From Meridianimarinicoccus marinus (lineage in GTDB: Bacteria; Pseudomonadota; Alphaproteobacteria; Rhodobacterales; Rhodobacteraceae): a stretch of DNA of 64,000 nt. Shown piece after piece: positions 52,759 to 61,392 of this stretch. Position 1 is the first letter of the stretch. Every line of letters begins with the position of its first letter. The position numbers were made by a program, and so were the translations under genes. The notes below the pieces were generated by a model that was given only the letters and a program-made list of their open reading frames with translations, did not search any database and was not told the DNA's origin. The stretch lies in the NCBI RefSeq assembly GCF_040689105.1, contig NZ_JBFBVU010000018.1, positions 16,986 to 80,985 of the forward strand, read 5' to 3'.

Positions 52759-54078
52759 ATGCTCTTCGCCTGGCTCAAACACTCCCTTCCGCGCAGCCTG
52801 TATGGACGCGCAGCACTGATCCTGGTCCTGCCGGTCTTCACCCTGCAATTGGTGGTGTCCGTCGTCTTCATCCAGCGGCATTTCGAAGGTGTCACCCGGC
52901 AGATGACCCGCAATGTTCTGGCCGAAACGCGGTATCTTGTGGACAGCGTGAACGCCGCCCCTGACCTGGCTACGGCGCAGGCGCTGGTGGACGACCTGGG
53001 CCCGGCGCTGGAACTGGCGGTGTTCCTGCCCGCGCCGCTGCGCGATGGCGACACGCGGGCCTTCTATGACCTGTCGGGGCGGGTGGTGATCGAAACCCTG
53101 CACCGGCGTCTGACGGGTGTCTCGGGCATCGATCTCACCAGCAACCAGCGCGAGGTACAGGTGTCGATCGACACCGTGCATGGGGGCATGGACCTGAGGA
53201 TGCCACGCGGGCGGGTGTCGGCGTCGAACCCGCATCAGCTTCTGGTGCTGATGATCGCGACCGGCGTCTTGATGACGATGATCTCCTTCATCTTCCTGCG
53301 CAACCAGCTGCGGCCGATCAAGCGGCTGGCACGGGCGGCGGATGCCTTCGGCAAGGGGCGGCATGTGTACTACCGCCCCACCGGCGCCAGCGAGGTTCGG
53401 CTGGCAGGGCAGGCGTTTCTGGACATGCGCAGCCGGATCGAGCGGCAGATGGAGCAACGCACCCTGATGCTCTCGGGCGTCAGCCATGACCTGCGCACGC
53501 CGCTGACGCGGCTGAAGCTGGCGCTTGGCATGATGGACGACACCGAGGAAACCGAGGCCATGCGGCGCGATGTGCAGGACATGCAGCACCTGGTGGACGA
53601 GTTCCTGAACTTCGTGCGCGGTGATGCGCTGGACGATGCGGTTGAGGCCGATCTGACAGAACTGGTGCGCGCTTGCGTCGTGTCCGCCCGTCGCGGCGGC
53701 CATGCGGTGGAACTGTGCCAACTGGATGAAACCGGCAATGTCACCATTCGCCCCATGGCGATCAGCCGGGCACTGGAGAACCTGATCGGCAATGCCGTGC
53801 GCTATGGCACCATGGCGGCGGTCACGGTGGTCGTGCGCGAAGGCACCGTCTGCATCCGGGTCGAGGACGACGGGCCGGGCATTCCCAAGGACAGGTTCAA
53901 GGATGCGCTGAAACCCTTTGCCCAGCTTGACGCGGCGCGCAACCAGGATCGTGGCACCGGGGTCGGCCTGGGACTGGCCATCGCCTCGGACATCGCGCGG
54001 CGGCACGGCGGGCGCCTGCATCTTGGGCGCAGCGCCCGTCTGGGCGGGTTGCAGGCTGAATTGATTGTCGCGCGGTAG
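52759..54078 (+). CDS. Sensor histidine kinase, EnvZ-like
   Basis: The ATG at 52759 gives 439 residues. Helices at about 17-37 and 170-190 frame a periplasmic sensor loop; HAMP follows (RNQLRPIKRLARAADAFGKG). The phospho-accepting His is in SGVSHDLRTPLTRLK (residue about 242), and the ATPase part has the N box LENLIGNAVRYG, the G1 box EDDGPGIP and GTGVGLGLAIASDIARRHGG. No response regulator is next to it, so its partner is coded elsewhere. Confidence 0.9.
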   Translation: MLFAWLKHSLPRSLYGRAALILVLPVFTLQLVVSVVFIQRHFEGVTRQMTRNVLAETRYLVDSVNAAPDLATAQALVDDLGPALELAVFLPAPLRDGDTRAFYDLSGRVVIETLHRRLTGVSGIDLTSNQREVQVSIDTVHGGMDLRMPRGRVSASNPHQLLVLMIATGVLMTMISFIFLRNQLRPIKRLARAADAFGKGRHVYYRPTGASEVRLAGQAFLDMRSRIERQMEQRTLMLSGVSHDLRTPLTRLKLALGMMDDTEETEAMRRDVQDMQHLVDEFLNFVRGDALDDAVEADLTELVRACVVSARRGGHAVELCQLDETGNVTIRPMAISRALENLIGNAVRYGTMAAVTVVVREGTVCIRVEDDGPGIPKDRFKDALKPFAQLDAARNQDRGTGVGLGLAIASDIARRHGGRLHLGRSARLGGLQAELIVAR

Positions 54079-54134
54079 TTCCTGCCGGCGCGGAACCGTT
54101 GCAGGGACGGGCAACTTCGATCAGACTCGCGGAC

Positions 54135-55025
54135 ATGACCGAGCCAACCCCCGCCGAATATCTGACCACCCAGGAGCTGGCCGAGCTTCTGCGGATCAAG
54201 GAGCGCAAGGTCTATGACCTTGCCGCCTCGGGGCAGGTGCCCTGTATCCGGGTGGTCGGCAAGCTTCTGTTCCCGCGCGACGAGGTGAACGCCTGGATCC
54301 AGGCCGGGCGCAGCGGGCCGGAAGTGCGCGCGGATCTGCCCAGCATCGTCGTCGGCAGCCATGATCCGCTGCTGGAATGGGCGTTGCGCGACAGTGGCAG
54401 CGGGCTGGCGGGCCTGTTCGATGGCAGTTTCGACGGGCTGGGCCGGTTTCTGGCGCGCGAGGCCATGGCCTGTGCGCTGCATGTGCACGAACCCTCGGGG
54501 CATTGGAACATCGACACGGTTCAAGCGGCGGCCGGGGCGCTGCCGGTGGTGTTGGTGCGGCTGGCAACGCGGCGGCGCGGGCTGCTGCTGGCGCGGGGCA
54601 ACCCGCTGAAGATCTCCGGTATTAGCGATCTGGCGCCGCATCGCGTGGTTCGCCGGCAGGAGACCGCCGCCAGTGAACGCCATTTTCAACGTCTGGCCGA
54701 GGCCGAGGGCCTGATACCGGACGCATTGAACGGACCACGGGGGGCGGCGCGTACCGAGCTGGATCTGGCGCGCGCGGTGGCCGAAGGCCAGGCCGATACC
54801 GGCTTCGGGATCGAGGCTGTGGCCAAACCCTTCGGGCTGGATTTCCTGCCGCTGGTCGAGGAACGCTTCGATCTGCTGGTGTGGCGGCAGGCGTGGTTCG
54901 CCGAACCGATGCAGGCGCTGATCGGCCTGGTGGGGCGGGCGGGGTTTGCGGATCGCGCCGCCGAACTGGGCGGCTATGACGTGGGCGAGGCGTTGCGTGT
55001 CGTGATGAACGGCAGCGCCCCGTAG
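54135..55025 (+). CDS. HTH regulator with periplasmic-binding-like ligand domain (TupR-type)
   Basis: 296 residues. Residues 8-60 are an excisionase-type helix-turn-helix (EYLTTQELAELLRIKERKVY). The rest is a PBP-like domain (GLLLARGNPLKISGISDLAP) of the type found in molybdate/tungstate regulators. It converges with the tupA gene 7 bases away, so a role in sensing tungstate or molybdate for that transporter is likely. The name is functional inference, not a recognised family symbol. Confidence 0.82.
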   Translation: MTEPTPAEYLTTQELAELLRIKERKVYDLAASGQVPCIRVVGKLLFPRDEVNAWIQAGRSGPEVRADLPSIVVGSHDPLLEWALRDSGSGLAGLFDGSFDGLGRFLAREAMACALHVHEPSGHWNIDTVQAAAGALPVVLVRLATRRRGLLLARGNPLKISGISDLAPHRVVRRQETAASERHFQRLAEAEGLIPDALNGPRGAARTELDLARAVAEGQADTGFGIEAVAKPFGLDFLPLVEERFDLLVWRQAWFAEPMQALIGLVGRAGFADRAAELGGYDVGEALRVVMNGSAP

Positions 55026-55032
55026 CCGCACG

Positions 55033-55851
55033 CTATGGCGCGGCGTTGGGATAGAACAGCTGTGTTCCCTCCACCTTGAAGGCGGCAATCGCGGCCTGCC
55101 CGTCGGGGCCTGTCAGCCAGTCGGCAAAGGCCTGTGCTTCGGCCGCCTGCACATTGGGGTGCCGTTCGGGGTTCACCACGATGACGCCGTACTGGTTGAA
55201 GAGGCGCGGGTCGCCTTCCAGCACGACCTGATGATCGCCCTTGTTGCCAAAGGAAATCCAGGTCGCCCGGTCGGTCAGCACATAGGCGTCCATGGCCACA
55301 CCCGCGTTCAGCGTCGCCCCCATGCCCGAGCCGGTTTCGCGGTACCAACTGCCCGAGGCCGCGGCCACATCGGTGCCGGTCTCGCCCCACAGGCGCAATT
55401 CGGCCTTGTGGGTGCCGGAATCGTCCCCGCGCGAGGCAAAGGCGGCCTCGGTCGCGGCGATCTTCGCCAGGGCCGCCACAACGTCGGTTTCTGCACGGAC
55501 GCCGGCCGGATCATCGGCCGGGCCGACGATAACGAAATCATTGTACATCACATCGCGGCGCGGCAGGCCGAAGCCCTCGGCCACGAAAGCCTCCTCGGCG
55601 GGCTTGGCGTGGACCAGCAGCACATCGCCATCGCCGTTGCGGGCATTCCGCAGGGCCTGACCGGTGCCCACAGCCACGACGTGGACCGCGATCCCGGTGG
55701 CGTCCTGGAACTGCGGCAGGATCGCATCCAGCAGGCCCGAATTCTGGGTCGAGGTCGTGGACTGCACGATGATGGCATCATCGGCGGCGGTGGCGGAAAA
55801 GCCGGTGGCAACCAGCATCAGGCCGCCCAGGAAAATGCTTCTGAAGAACAC
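55033..55851 (-). CDS. tupA: Tungstate ABC transporter binding protein TupA
   Basis: 272 residues with signal peptide MFFRSIFLGGLMLVATGFSA. The TupA marker TTSTQNSGLL is at the start of the mature protein, followed by GTGQALRNARNGDGDVLLVH and SRGDDSGTHKAE, the oxyanion-binding residues. It binds tungstate in the periplasm with high affinity. Third gene in the order tupB-tupC-tupA. Confidence 0.92.
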   Translation of the reverse strand: MFFRSIFLGGLMLVATGFSATAADDAIIVQSTTSTQNSGLLDAILPQFQDATGIAVHVVAVGTGQALRNARNGDGDVLLVHAKPAEEAFVAEGFGLPRRDVMYNDFVIVGPADDPAGVRAETDVVAALAKIAATEAAFASRGDDSGTHKAELRLWGETGTDVAAASGSWYRETGSGMGATLNAGVAMDAYVLTDRATWISFGNKGDHQVVLEGDPRLFNQYGVIVVNPERHPNVQAAEAQAFADWLTGPDGQAAIAAFKVEGTQLFYPNAAP

Positions 55852-55872
55852 TGTCGGTCACTCTGTCAGGGG

Positions 55873-56640
55873 CTAACGAAGAAGATCGCCGCTCAAAAAT
55901 GCCTGTGCGGCGGTGGAGCGGGGCAGGGCAAAGAACCGGTCCGTCGGGGCCTGTTCCCGAACCTGCCCGCGATGCAACAGCACAACCTCGGCGGCCAGCC
56001 GCCGGGCCTGCCCCAGATCGTGGGTCACCATCACGATCTTGATGCCGCTGGCACTGATCTGGCGGATCAGGTCTTCGATCTCGCGCGTGGCCGCAGGGTC
56101 CAGCGGTGCTGTGGGTTCGTCCAGAAGCAACAGGTCGGGGCCAGTGGCCAGCGCGCGCACCAGCGCCAGCCGTTGCTGTTCGCCCCCCGACAGGGAGCGC
56201 GCGGGCTGTTTCGCGCGGGTCTGCAGGTGGCCCTGCGCCAGAAGCGCCGCAATGCGGGCGCGTCTGTCACGCCAGGGGACGCCCTGCTGACGCAGCACGA
56301 ACCCCAGGTTGCCCGACACGCTGCGCCGTAACAACACCGGCTTCTGAAACAGCATCGCCTGTTTGACGGCGCCGCCGCCCGAGGGATTGGTCAGCGAGAT
56401 CTGGCCGGTGGTGGCGGGCAGAAGCCCGTGGATCAGGCGCAGCAGCAGGCTCTTGCCCGCGCCATTGGGGCCGATGATGACGCTGGGGCCGGGGGCTTCC
56501 AGCGTCAGCGTGGGGATGTTGAGCAGGGTCTTGCGATCCCGCGTGACAGTCAGATCCGACACCGCGACGCGGCAGGCGGGCACGGCGGGGGCCGCGACCT
56601 CGGCCCAATCGGTGCGCAAGGGATCGACGTGGTCACGCAT
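55873..56640 (-). CDS. tupC: Tungstate ABC transporter ATPase TupC
   Basis: 255 residues of ABC ATPase: Walker A GPNGAGKSLLLR, signature LSGGEQQRLALVRAL, Walker B LLLLDEPTAPLDPAA, switch His in MVTHDLGQ. It overlaps the tupB stop by 8 bases. The weak match in the Q-loop region (AMLFQKPVLLRRS) is normal. Confidence 0.9.
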   Translation of the reverse strand: MRDHVDPLRTDWAEVAAPAVPACRVAVSDLTVTRDRKTLLNIPTLTLEAPGPSVIIGPNGAGKSLLLRLIHGLLPATTGQISLTNPSGGGAVKQAMLFQKPVLLRRSVSGNLGFVLRQQGVPWRDRRARIAALLAQGHLQTRAKQPARSLSGGEQQRLALVRALATGPDLLLLDEPTAPLDPAATREIEDLIRQISASGIKIVMVTHDLGQARRLAAEVVLLHRGQVREQAPTDRFFALPRSTAAQAFLSGDLLR

Positions 56641-57340
56641 GGCTGAACCTCTGCGCCCGCAGCGCGGTTGCGGCCACCGCCGCGTTCACCATCAGCGCGA
56701 TCAGGATCAGGATCACTCCCAGCGCCAGCGCCAGCGAAAGATTGCCCTTCGAGGTCTCCAGCGCGATCGTGGTCGTCATGACGCGGGTCACATGGTTGAT
56801 GTTGCCGCCGACGATCAGCACCGCGCCGACCTCGGCCACGGCCCGGCCAAACCCGGCCAGCAGCGCGGTCAGCAATTGAAAGCGCCCGTCCCACAGCAGC
56901 GTCGGCACGGTTTGCATCCGGCTCAGCCCCAGCGAGCGCAGCTGGTCGGCATATTCGCCATCCAACTCGCTGATGATCTGGCGGGTCAGGGCGGTGACGA
57001 TAGGCAGCACCAGCAGCACTTGCGCCACGATCATCGCGGTGGGGGTATACAGCAGGCTCAAAACGCCCAGTGGGCCGGAGTTCGACAGCAGAAGATAGAC
57101 CGTGAGCCCCACCACCACCGGCGGCAATCCCATCAGGGCATTGACCACGATGACCACCAGTTGCTTTCCGGGAAAGCGGGTCACCGCAAGAATTGCCCCC
57201 AGAGGCAAGCCGATGGCCGCTGCCACGACGGTCGCCGTCAGCGACACCCGCAGCGACAGCAGAACAATGGACCACATGTCCGGATCCCCGGAGAGGATCA
57301 GGAGCAGTGCAGCCCTGAGTTCTTCTGCAAAATTCTGCAT
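56633..57340 (-). CDS. tupB: Tungstate ABC transporter permease TupB
   Basis: The ATG at 57340 gives 235 residues, the usual TupB length, opening NFAEELRAALLLILSGDPD. An ATG at 57379 would add 13 residues without a ribosome-binding site. About five helices and the EAA-like loop ELDGEYADQLRSLGLSRMQT. First gene of the operon. The 100 bases upstream have no riboswitch I can make out. Confidence 0.9.
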   Translation of the reverse strand: MQNFAEELRAALLLILSGDPDMWSIVLLSLRVSLTATVVAAAIGLPLGAILAVTRFPGKQLVVIVVNALMGLPPVVVGLTVYLLLSNSGPLGVLSLLYTPTAMIVAQVLLVLPIVTALTRQIISELDGEYADQLRSLGLSRMQTVPTLLWDGRFQLLTALLAGFGRAVAEVGAVLIVGGNINHVTRVMTTTIALETSKGNLSLALALGVILILIALMVNAAVAATALRAQRFSHA

Positions 57341-57455
57341 TTCCTTCCCAAATCCGACAAATCCGGAAATTTTCACCATCTTGGGGCAGGAATCGCGACC
57401 TGTCTACCGGCTTCGTGCACAATTGATCTAGGTCACGGGGGCGGGGCGCCAAACG

Positions 57456-57480
57456 CAAAAACGCCGCCCTAACGGCGGCG
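57456..57480 (-). terminator. Terminator of the DUF882 gene
   Basis: The arms CGCCGCC (57462-57468) and GGCGGCG (57474-57480), loop CTAAC. On the minus strand it is followed by TTTTTG. It lies 27 bases after the DUF882 stop. Confidence 0.8.
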
Positions 57481-57507
57481 CTGGATGAGGCAGGATTTGG
57501 AAGGGCT

Positions 57508-58086
57508 TCAGCCGTTCCAGGTTCGGATCGGGCCACTGTCCATATGTACGAAGTTGGATCGGTAGTAGCGTCCGACACCGCCCGCCGAGACGGATTGCGC
57601 GGCTTTGGACATCTGGCTGACGCTGCGCGATTTCAACCGCAGGTCGGCGGCCTGGCCGGACATGTGCAGGGATTTCTTGGCAACCCCGCGGGTGCCCTTG
57701 CGCAGCATCGCGTTGGTGCGCGGGGTGCGATAGCCGGAAAGAAGAAGGTAGGGTTCGTCAACATTCAGGAGCGTGTGCGACGCGGCCATGATGTCGATGG
57801 TGCGGGTGTCGATCTTGGTCGCCTTGTTCTCGCGCCAATCCCGCATGAAGTGGTTGATTTCCTTGAGCGCCGGCTTCACGTAACGGCCGTCCACCCAATA
57901 GATCATGTCGATGCTCTCGCCGGTGCGGCCGGAATACATCTTGATCCGTCGAACGTCCCCGGCCCCGCGAAGGAATCCGAATACGCCTGCGTGGACCGGT
58001 GCCGCGGCAACCGTCGTTGCGGCAAAGGCCGCCAATAGTCCACGTCTGGAAAAACGGGCCGCGCCCGCCTTGCTGTCATCTGTCAT
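57508..58086 (-). CDS. DUF882/M15A peptidoglycan peptidase (YcbK/MepK-like), Tat-exported
   Basis: 192 residues. Twin-arginine signal (RFSRRGLLAAFAATTVAAAP). The M15A zinc-site motifs are SGYRTPRTN, HMSGQAADLRL and FVHMDSGPIRTW. YcbK (MepK) of E. coli is a murein endopeptidase that opens crosslinks; it is likely the same here. It is divergent from an L,D-transpeptidase gene, the same neighbour pair as ycbK-ycbB in E. coli. Confidence 0.9.
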   Translation of the reverse strand: MTDDSKAGAARFSRRGLLAAFAATTVAAAPVHAGVFGFLRGAGDVRRIKMYSGRTGESIDMIYWVDGRYVKPALKEINHFMRDWRENKATKIDTRTIDIMAASHTLLNVDEPYLLLSGYRTPRTNAMLRKGTRGVAKKSLHMSGQAADLRLKSRSVSQMSKAAQSVSAGGVGRYYRSNFVHMDSGPIRTWNG

Positions 58087-58374
58087 GCCCGTACTGCCTC
58101 ATATTCGCCACATTCGCGGCTGTTTTGAGAACCATCCCACAATTCGGCTTTTTGCACAACAGTGTGAACAACCCAACAATCATTTGGACGCACACCTGAA
58201 ACCGGGCTGGAATCGGCAGTTTTCTGCCAATGCAAAGTCAGAAGGGGTGCCCCATTCCACCGTTGCCAATCAGCGACAGAATATTCAGCAACATCTGATT
58301 GTGATTTTGACGGATTGTATCTCGCGCGTTACCTCGGGGATAGTGGTCCCTTGCGCCGCAAATCAGGAGTTCCC

Positions 58375-59979
58375 ATGCCCGCGATCCTGCGAAGCCCCAT
58401 TCTGCGCCCGTTCTGGGCGTTTCTGTCCGTCCTTCTTCTGACCGGCGCTGCCTTTGCCCAGTCCGGGGATCAGGCCCTGCGTCAGGCCATTGCCTCGTCC
58501 GTGGCGCGCGATGCCACGCTGCAGCAGTTCTATGCGCAGCGGAACTATCAGCCGATGTGGATGAGCGGGTCGGCCAAGGACAAGCGCCGCCAGCGAGACT
58601 TCCTCAAGGCGCTCAAGCAGTCCGGCGATCACGGTCTGCCCACCGGCGCCTATAATATCGCGGGGCTGAGCCAGATGGCCGGGGCCAAGACGGTGGCCGA
58701 CAAGGCCAAGGCCGAGATTGCCTTCAGCAAGACCTTCAGCGCCTACGCACAGGACATCCAGTCAGGCATCCTGACCCCGTCGCGGGTCAGCAAGGAGATC
58801 GACCGCGCGGCCCCCCGGCGTGGAGCGGTGCAGACGCTTGTGGCGTTTTCGAAAAGCTCGCCCTCGGGATTCCTGAAGGCGCTGCCGCCGCAACGGGCCA
58901 GCTACAAGGCGCTGATGGAGGAAAAGACCCGGCTTGAAAAGATCGTCGGATCGGGCGGCTGGGGGCCGAAGGTCGGCGGCAAGTCCTACAAGATGGGCCA
59001 GTCCTCGCAGCAGATCGTGGTCATGCGGGCGCGGCTGCGGGCCTTGGGCTATGGCAAGGGCGGCAAATCCCCGACCTTCGACCAGGCCCTGCAACAGGAT
59101 CTGGCCCGGTTTCAGCGCGATCACGGGCTGAATCCCGACGGCGTGGCCGGTCCCGCCACGCTGGCGGAACTGAACCGCACCGCGCAGGACCGCCTGACCC
59201 AGGTCATCGTCGGGATGGAGCGTGAACGCTGGATGAACTTCCCGATGGGTAAACGCCACGTGCTGGTGAACATCCCCGACTATTCGGCCAAGATCATCGA
59301 CAACGGGCGCGTGACGTTTGAGACCCGCGCTGTGGTCGGGCAGAACCGCTCGACCCACCGCACGCCCGAATTCTCGGACGTGATGGAGTTCATGGTCATC
59401 AATCCGACCTGGAATGTGCCGTATTCCATCGCCACGAAGGAATACCTGCCGATGCTGAAGCAGAACCCCAACGCGGTGTCGCATCTGCAACTGCTGGATC
59501 AGAACGGCAACCGGGTGTCGCGCGGGTCGGTGAATTTCGCCTCCTACAGCGAAGGCAACTTCCCGTTTCGCCTGAAAGAACCGCCCAGCGACGGCAACGC
59601 GCTGGGGCTGGTCAAGTTCATGTTCCCGAACCAGCACAACATCTATCTGCACGACACGCCGCATAAAACGCTGTTCTCGCGCGGGCAGCGGGCCTTCAGC
59701 CATGGCTGCATCCGCCTGGCCGACCCGTTCGACTTTGCCTACACGCTACTGGCCAAGCAGACGACGAACCCTAAAGGGACGTTCAAGACGCATCTGGACA
59801 CCGGACGCGAAAGCGTTCTGCAACTGAAACAGCCGGTGCCGGTGCACCTCGTCTACCAGACGGCCTTCGTCGAAGGCTCGGACGACGTGCAGTTTCGGGT
59901 CGACATCTACGGGCGTGACGCAATGATCTTCAACGCACTGGCGAAGGCCGGGGTTTCGCTGCGCGCGATTGGGGGCTAG
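58375..59979 (+). CDS. L,D-transpeptidase, YcbB (LdtD)-like
   Basis: The ATG at 58375 (AGGAG before it) gives 534 residues with a signal peptide. A catalytic-domain scaffold and a peptidoglycan-binding domain (LARFQRDHGLNPDGVAGPAT) precede the YkuD domain with the active Cys in SHGCIRLADPFDF. It forms 3-3 crosslinks in peptidoglycan in the periplasm. The length and domain order are those of YcbB rather than the short LdtA-C group. Confidence 0.92.
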   Translation: MPAILRSPILRPFWAFLSVLLLTGAAFAQSGDQALRQAIASSVARDATLQQFYAQRNYQPMWMSGSAKDKRRQRDFLKALKQSGDHGLPTGAYNIAGLSQMAGAKTVADKAKAEIAFSKTFSAYAQDIQSGILTPSRVSKEIDRAAPRRGAVQTLVAFSKSSPSGFLKALPPQRASYKALMEEKTRLEKIVGSGGWGPKVGGKSYKMGQSSQQIVVMRARLRALGYGKGGKSPTFDQALQQDLARFQRDHGLNPDGVAGPATLAELNRTAQDRLTQVIVGMERERWMNFPMGKRHVLVNIPDYSAKIIDNGRVTFETRAVVGQNRSTHRTPEFSDVMEFMVINPTWNVPYSIATKEYLPMLKQNPNAVSHLQLLDQNGNRVSRGSVNFASYSEGNFPFRLKEPPSDGNALGLVKFMFPNQHNIYLHDTPHKTLFSRGQRAFSHGCIRLADPFDFAYTLLAKQTTNPKGTFKTHLDTGRESVLQLKQPVPVHLVYQTAFVEGSDDVQFRVDIYGRDAMIFNALAKAGVSLRAIGG

Positions 59980-60009
59980 ACAGGCCGGAACAGTCATTCC
60001 GGAGTGATC

Positions 60010-61101
60010 ATGGCATTCAGTCTCGACAGCATCGCGCAGGCCCTGGGCGCGCGCCTTGAAGGGGACGCCGCGCTGCAGATCACCGGCGCCTCCGAGCCGG
60101 CGCTTTGCGGGGCGCAGGATCTGGCCCTGGCGATGGATCCCAAATACGCCGAGGGTCTGCCCAAGGGCAAGGCGCAGGCCGCCATCCTGTGGGACGGCGC
60201 GGACTGGCAGGGGCTGAACCTGAAGGCCGCACTATTCGTCGGGCGTCCGCGTCTGGCCATGGCGCATCTGTCGAAAATCTTCGATCCGGGTCCGCAGATC
60301 GCGCCGGGCATCCATCCCTCGGCGGTGGTCGATCCTTCGGCGCGGATCGGGCCGGGGGCGGCCATCGGTCCGCTGACCGTGATCGGCGTGAACGCCCGCA
60401 TCGGTGCCAATGCCCGCATCGTCGGGCAGGCCACCATCGCTGAAGAGGCGGTCATCGGTGACGATGCCTTGATCTGTTCCGGCGTCCGCATCGGCGCGCG
60501 GGTGCGCATCGGTGACCGGGTGATCCTGCAACCGGGCGTGGCACTGGGCGGCGACGGCTTTGCCTTCGTGACGCCCGAGAAATCCTCGGTCGAGCAGGTC
60601 CGCGAAACCCTTGGCGACCGGGTCGAGGTCTCCAACGCCGCATGGACGCGGCTGCACTCGCTGGGCACCGTCGAGATTGGCGACGATGTGGAAATCGGCG
60701 CGAACTCCACCGTCGATCGCGGTACAATCCGCGCCACGAAGATCGGGCGCGGCACCAAGATCGACAACCTCGTACAGGTCGGCCACAACGTCGAGATCGG
60801 CGAGGATTGCATGTTGTGCGGGCTGGTCGGCGTCGCCGGATCGACCCGGATCGGCAACCGCGTCGTGCTGGCCGGGCAGGTCGGGGTGAACGACAATATT
60901 TTCATCGGCGACGATGTGGTGGCAGGCGGGGCCAGCAAGATCTTTACCAATGTGCCTGCAGGCCGGGTGATCCTGGGCTATCCGGCGATCAAGATGACCA
61001 CGCACAATGAAATCTACAAGGCCCTGCGCCGCCTGCCACGGATTCTGCGCGACGTTTCGGCCCTGAAGAAAGCAGTTTCCTTGCCGGATCAAAGCAACTA
61101 A
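60010..61101 (+). CDS. lpxD: UDP-3-O-acylglucosamine N-acyltransferase LpxD
   Basis: 363 residues from the ATG at 60010 (CCGGAGTGATC before it). N-terminal LpxD domain, then a left-handed beta helix of hexapeptide repeats (IGPGAAIGPLTVIGVNARIG and many more), VALGGDGFAFV, the active-site VGHNVEIGEDC, and a C-terminal helix. It adds the second acyl chain in lipid A synthesis. Outside the usual bamA-lpxD-fabZ-lpxA set; here followed by an acyl carrier protein and ketosynthase pair. Confidence 0.95.
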   Translation: MAFSLDSIAQALGARLEGDAALQITGASEPALCGAQDLALAMDPKYAEGLPKGKAQAAILWDGADWQGLNLKAALFVGRPRLAMAHLSKIFDPGPQIAPGIHPSAVVDPSARIGPGAAIGPLTVIGVNARIGANARIVGQATIAEEAVIGDDALICSGVRIGARVRIGDRVILQPGVALGGDGFAFVTPEKSSVEQVRETLGDRVEVSNAAWTRLHSLGTVEIGDDVEIGANSTVDRGTIRATKIGRGTKIDNLVQVGHNVEIGEDCMLCGLVGVAGSTRIGNRVVLAGQVGVNDNIFIGDDVVAGGASKIFTNVPAGRVILGYPAIKMTTHNEIYKALRRLPRILRDVSALKKAVSLPDQSN

Positions 61102-61131
61102 ATCCCCCATCAACGAACTCGGAGTGGTCGG

Positions 61132-61392
61132 ATGAGCGTCAGAGACAAGGTGCTGGGCATCATCGCCGAACAGGCGGTCATGGATGTGGCGGATGTCACG
61201 CCGGACAAGACACTTGAGGATCTGGGCATCGACAGTCTGGGCCTGGTTGAAAGCATCTTTGCCATCGAAGAGGAATTCGACATTCAGGTGCCCTTCAACG
61301 CCAATGATCCCGCAGCCAGCGATTTCGACATTTCCAGTGTCGAGGCCATCGTCGGCGCGGTTGAATCCCTCGTCGCCCAGCAGTCCGGATGA
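61132..61392 (+). CDS. Acyl carrier protein
   Basis: 86 residues with the phosphopantetheine Ser in GIDSLGLVESIFAIEEEFDI. It differs from primary AcpP (normally DSLDTVE) in the residues after the Ser, and is followed by its own ketosynthase, so it is a specialised carrier. The gene is 30 bases after lpxD. Confidence 0.9.
   Translation: MSVRDKVLGIIAEQAVMDVADVTPDKTLEDLGIDSLGLVESIFAIEEEFDIQVPFNANDPAASDFDISSVEAIVGAVESLVAQQSG

Noticed and set aside
57341..57455. A molybdenum/tungsten cofactor riboswitch upstream of tupB
   Set aside because: I could not find the expected paired helices; the space also includes the DUF882 terminator.
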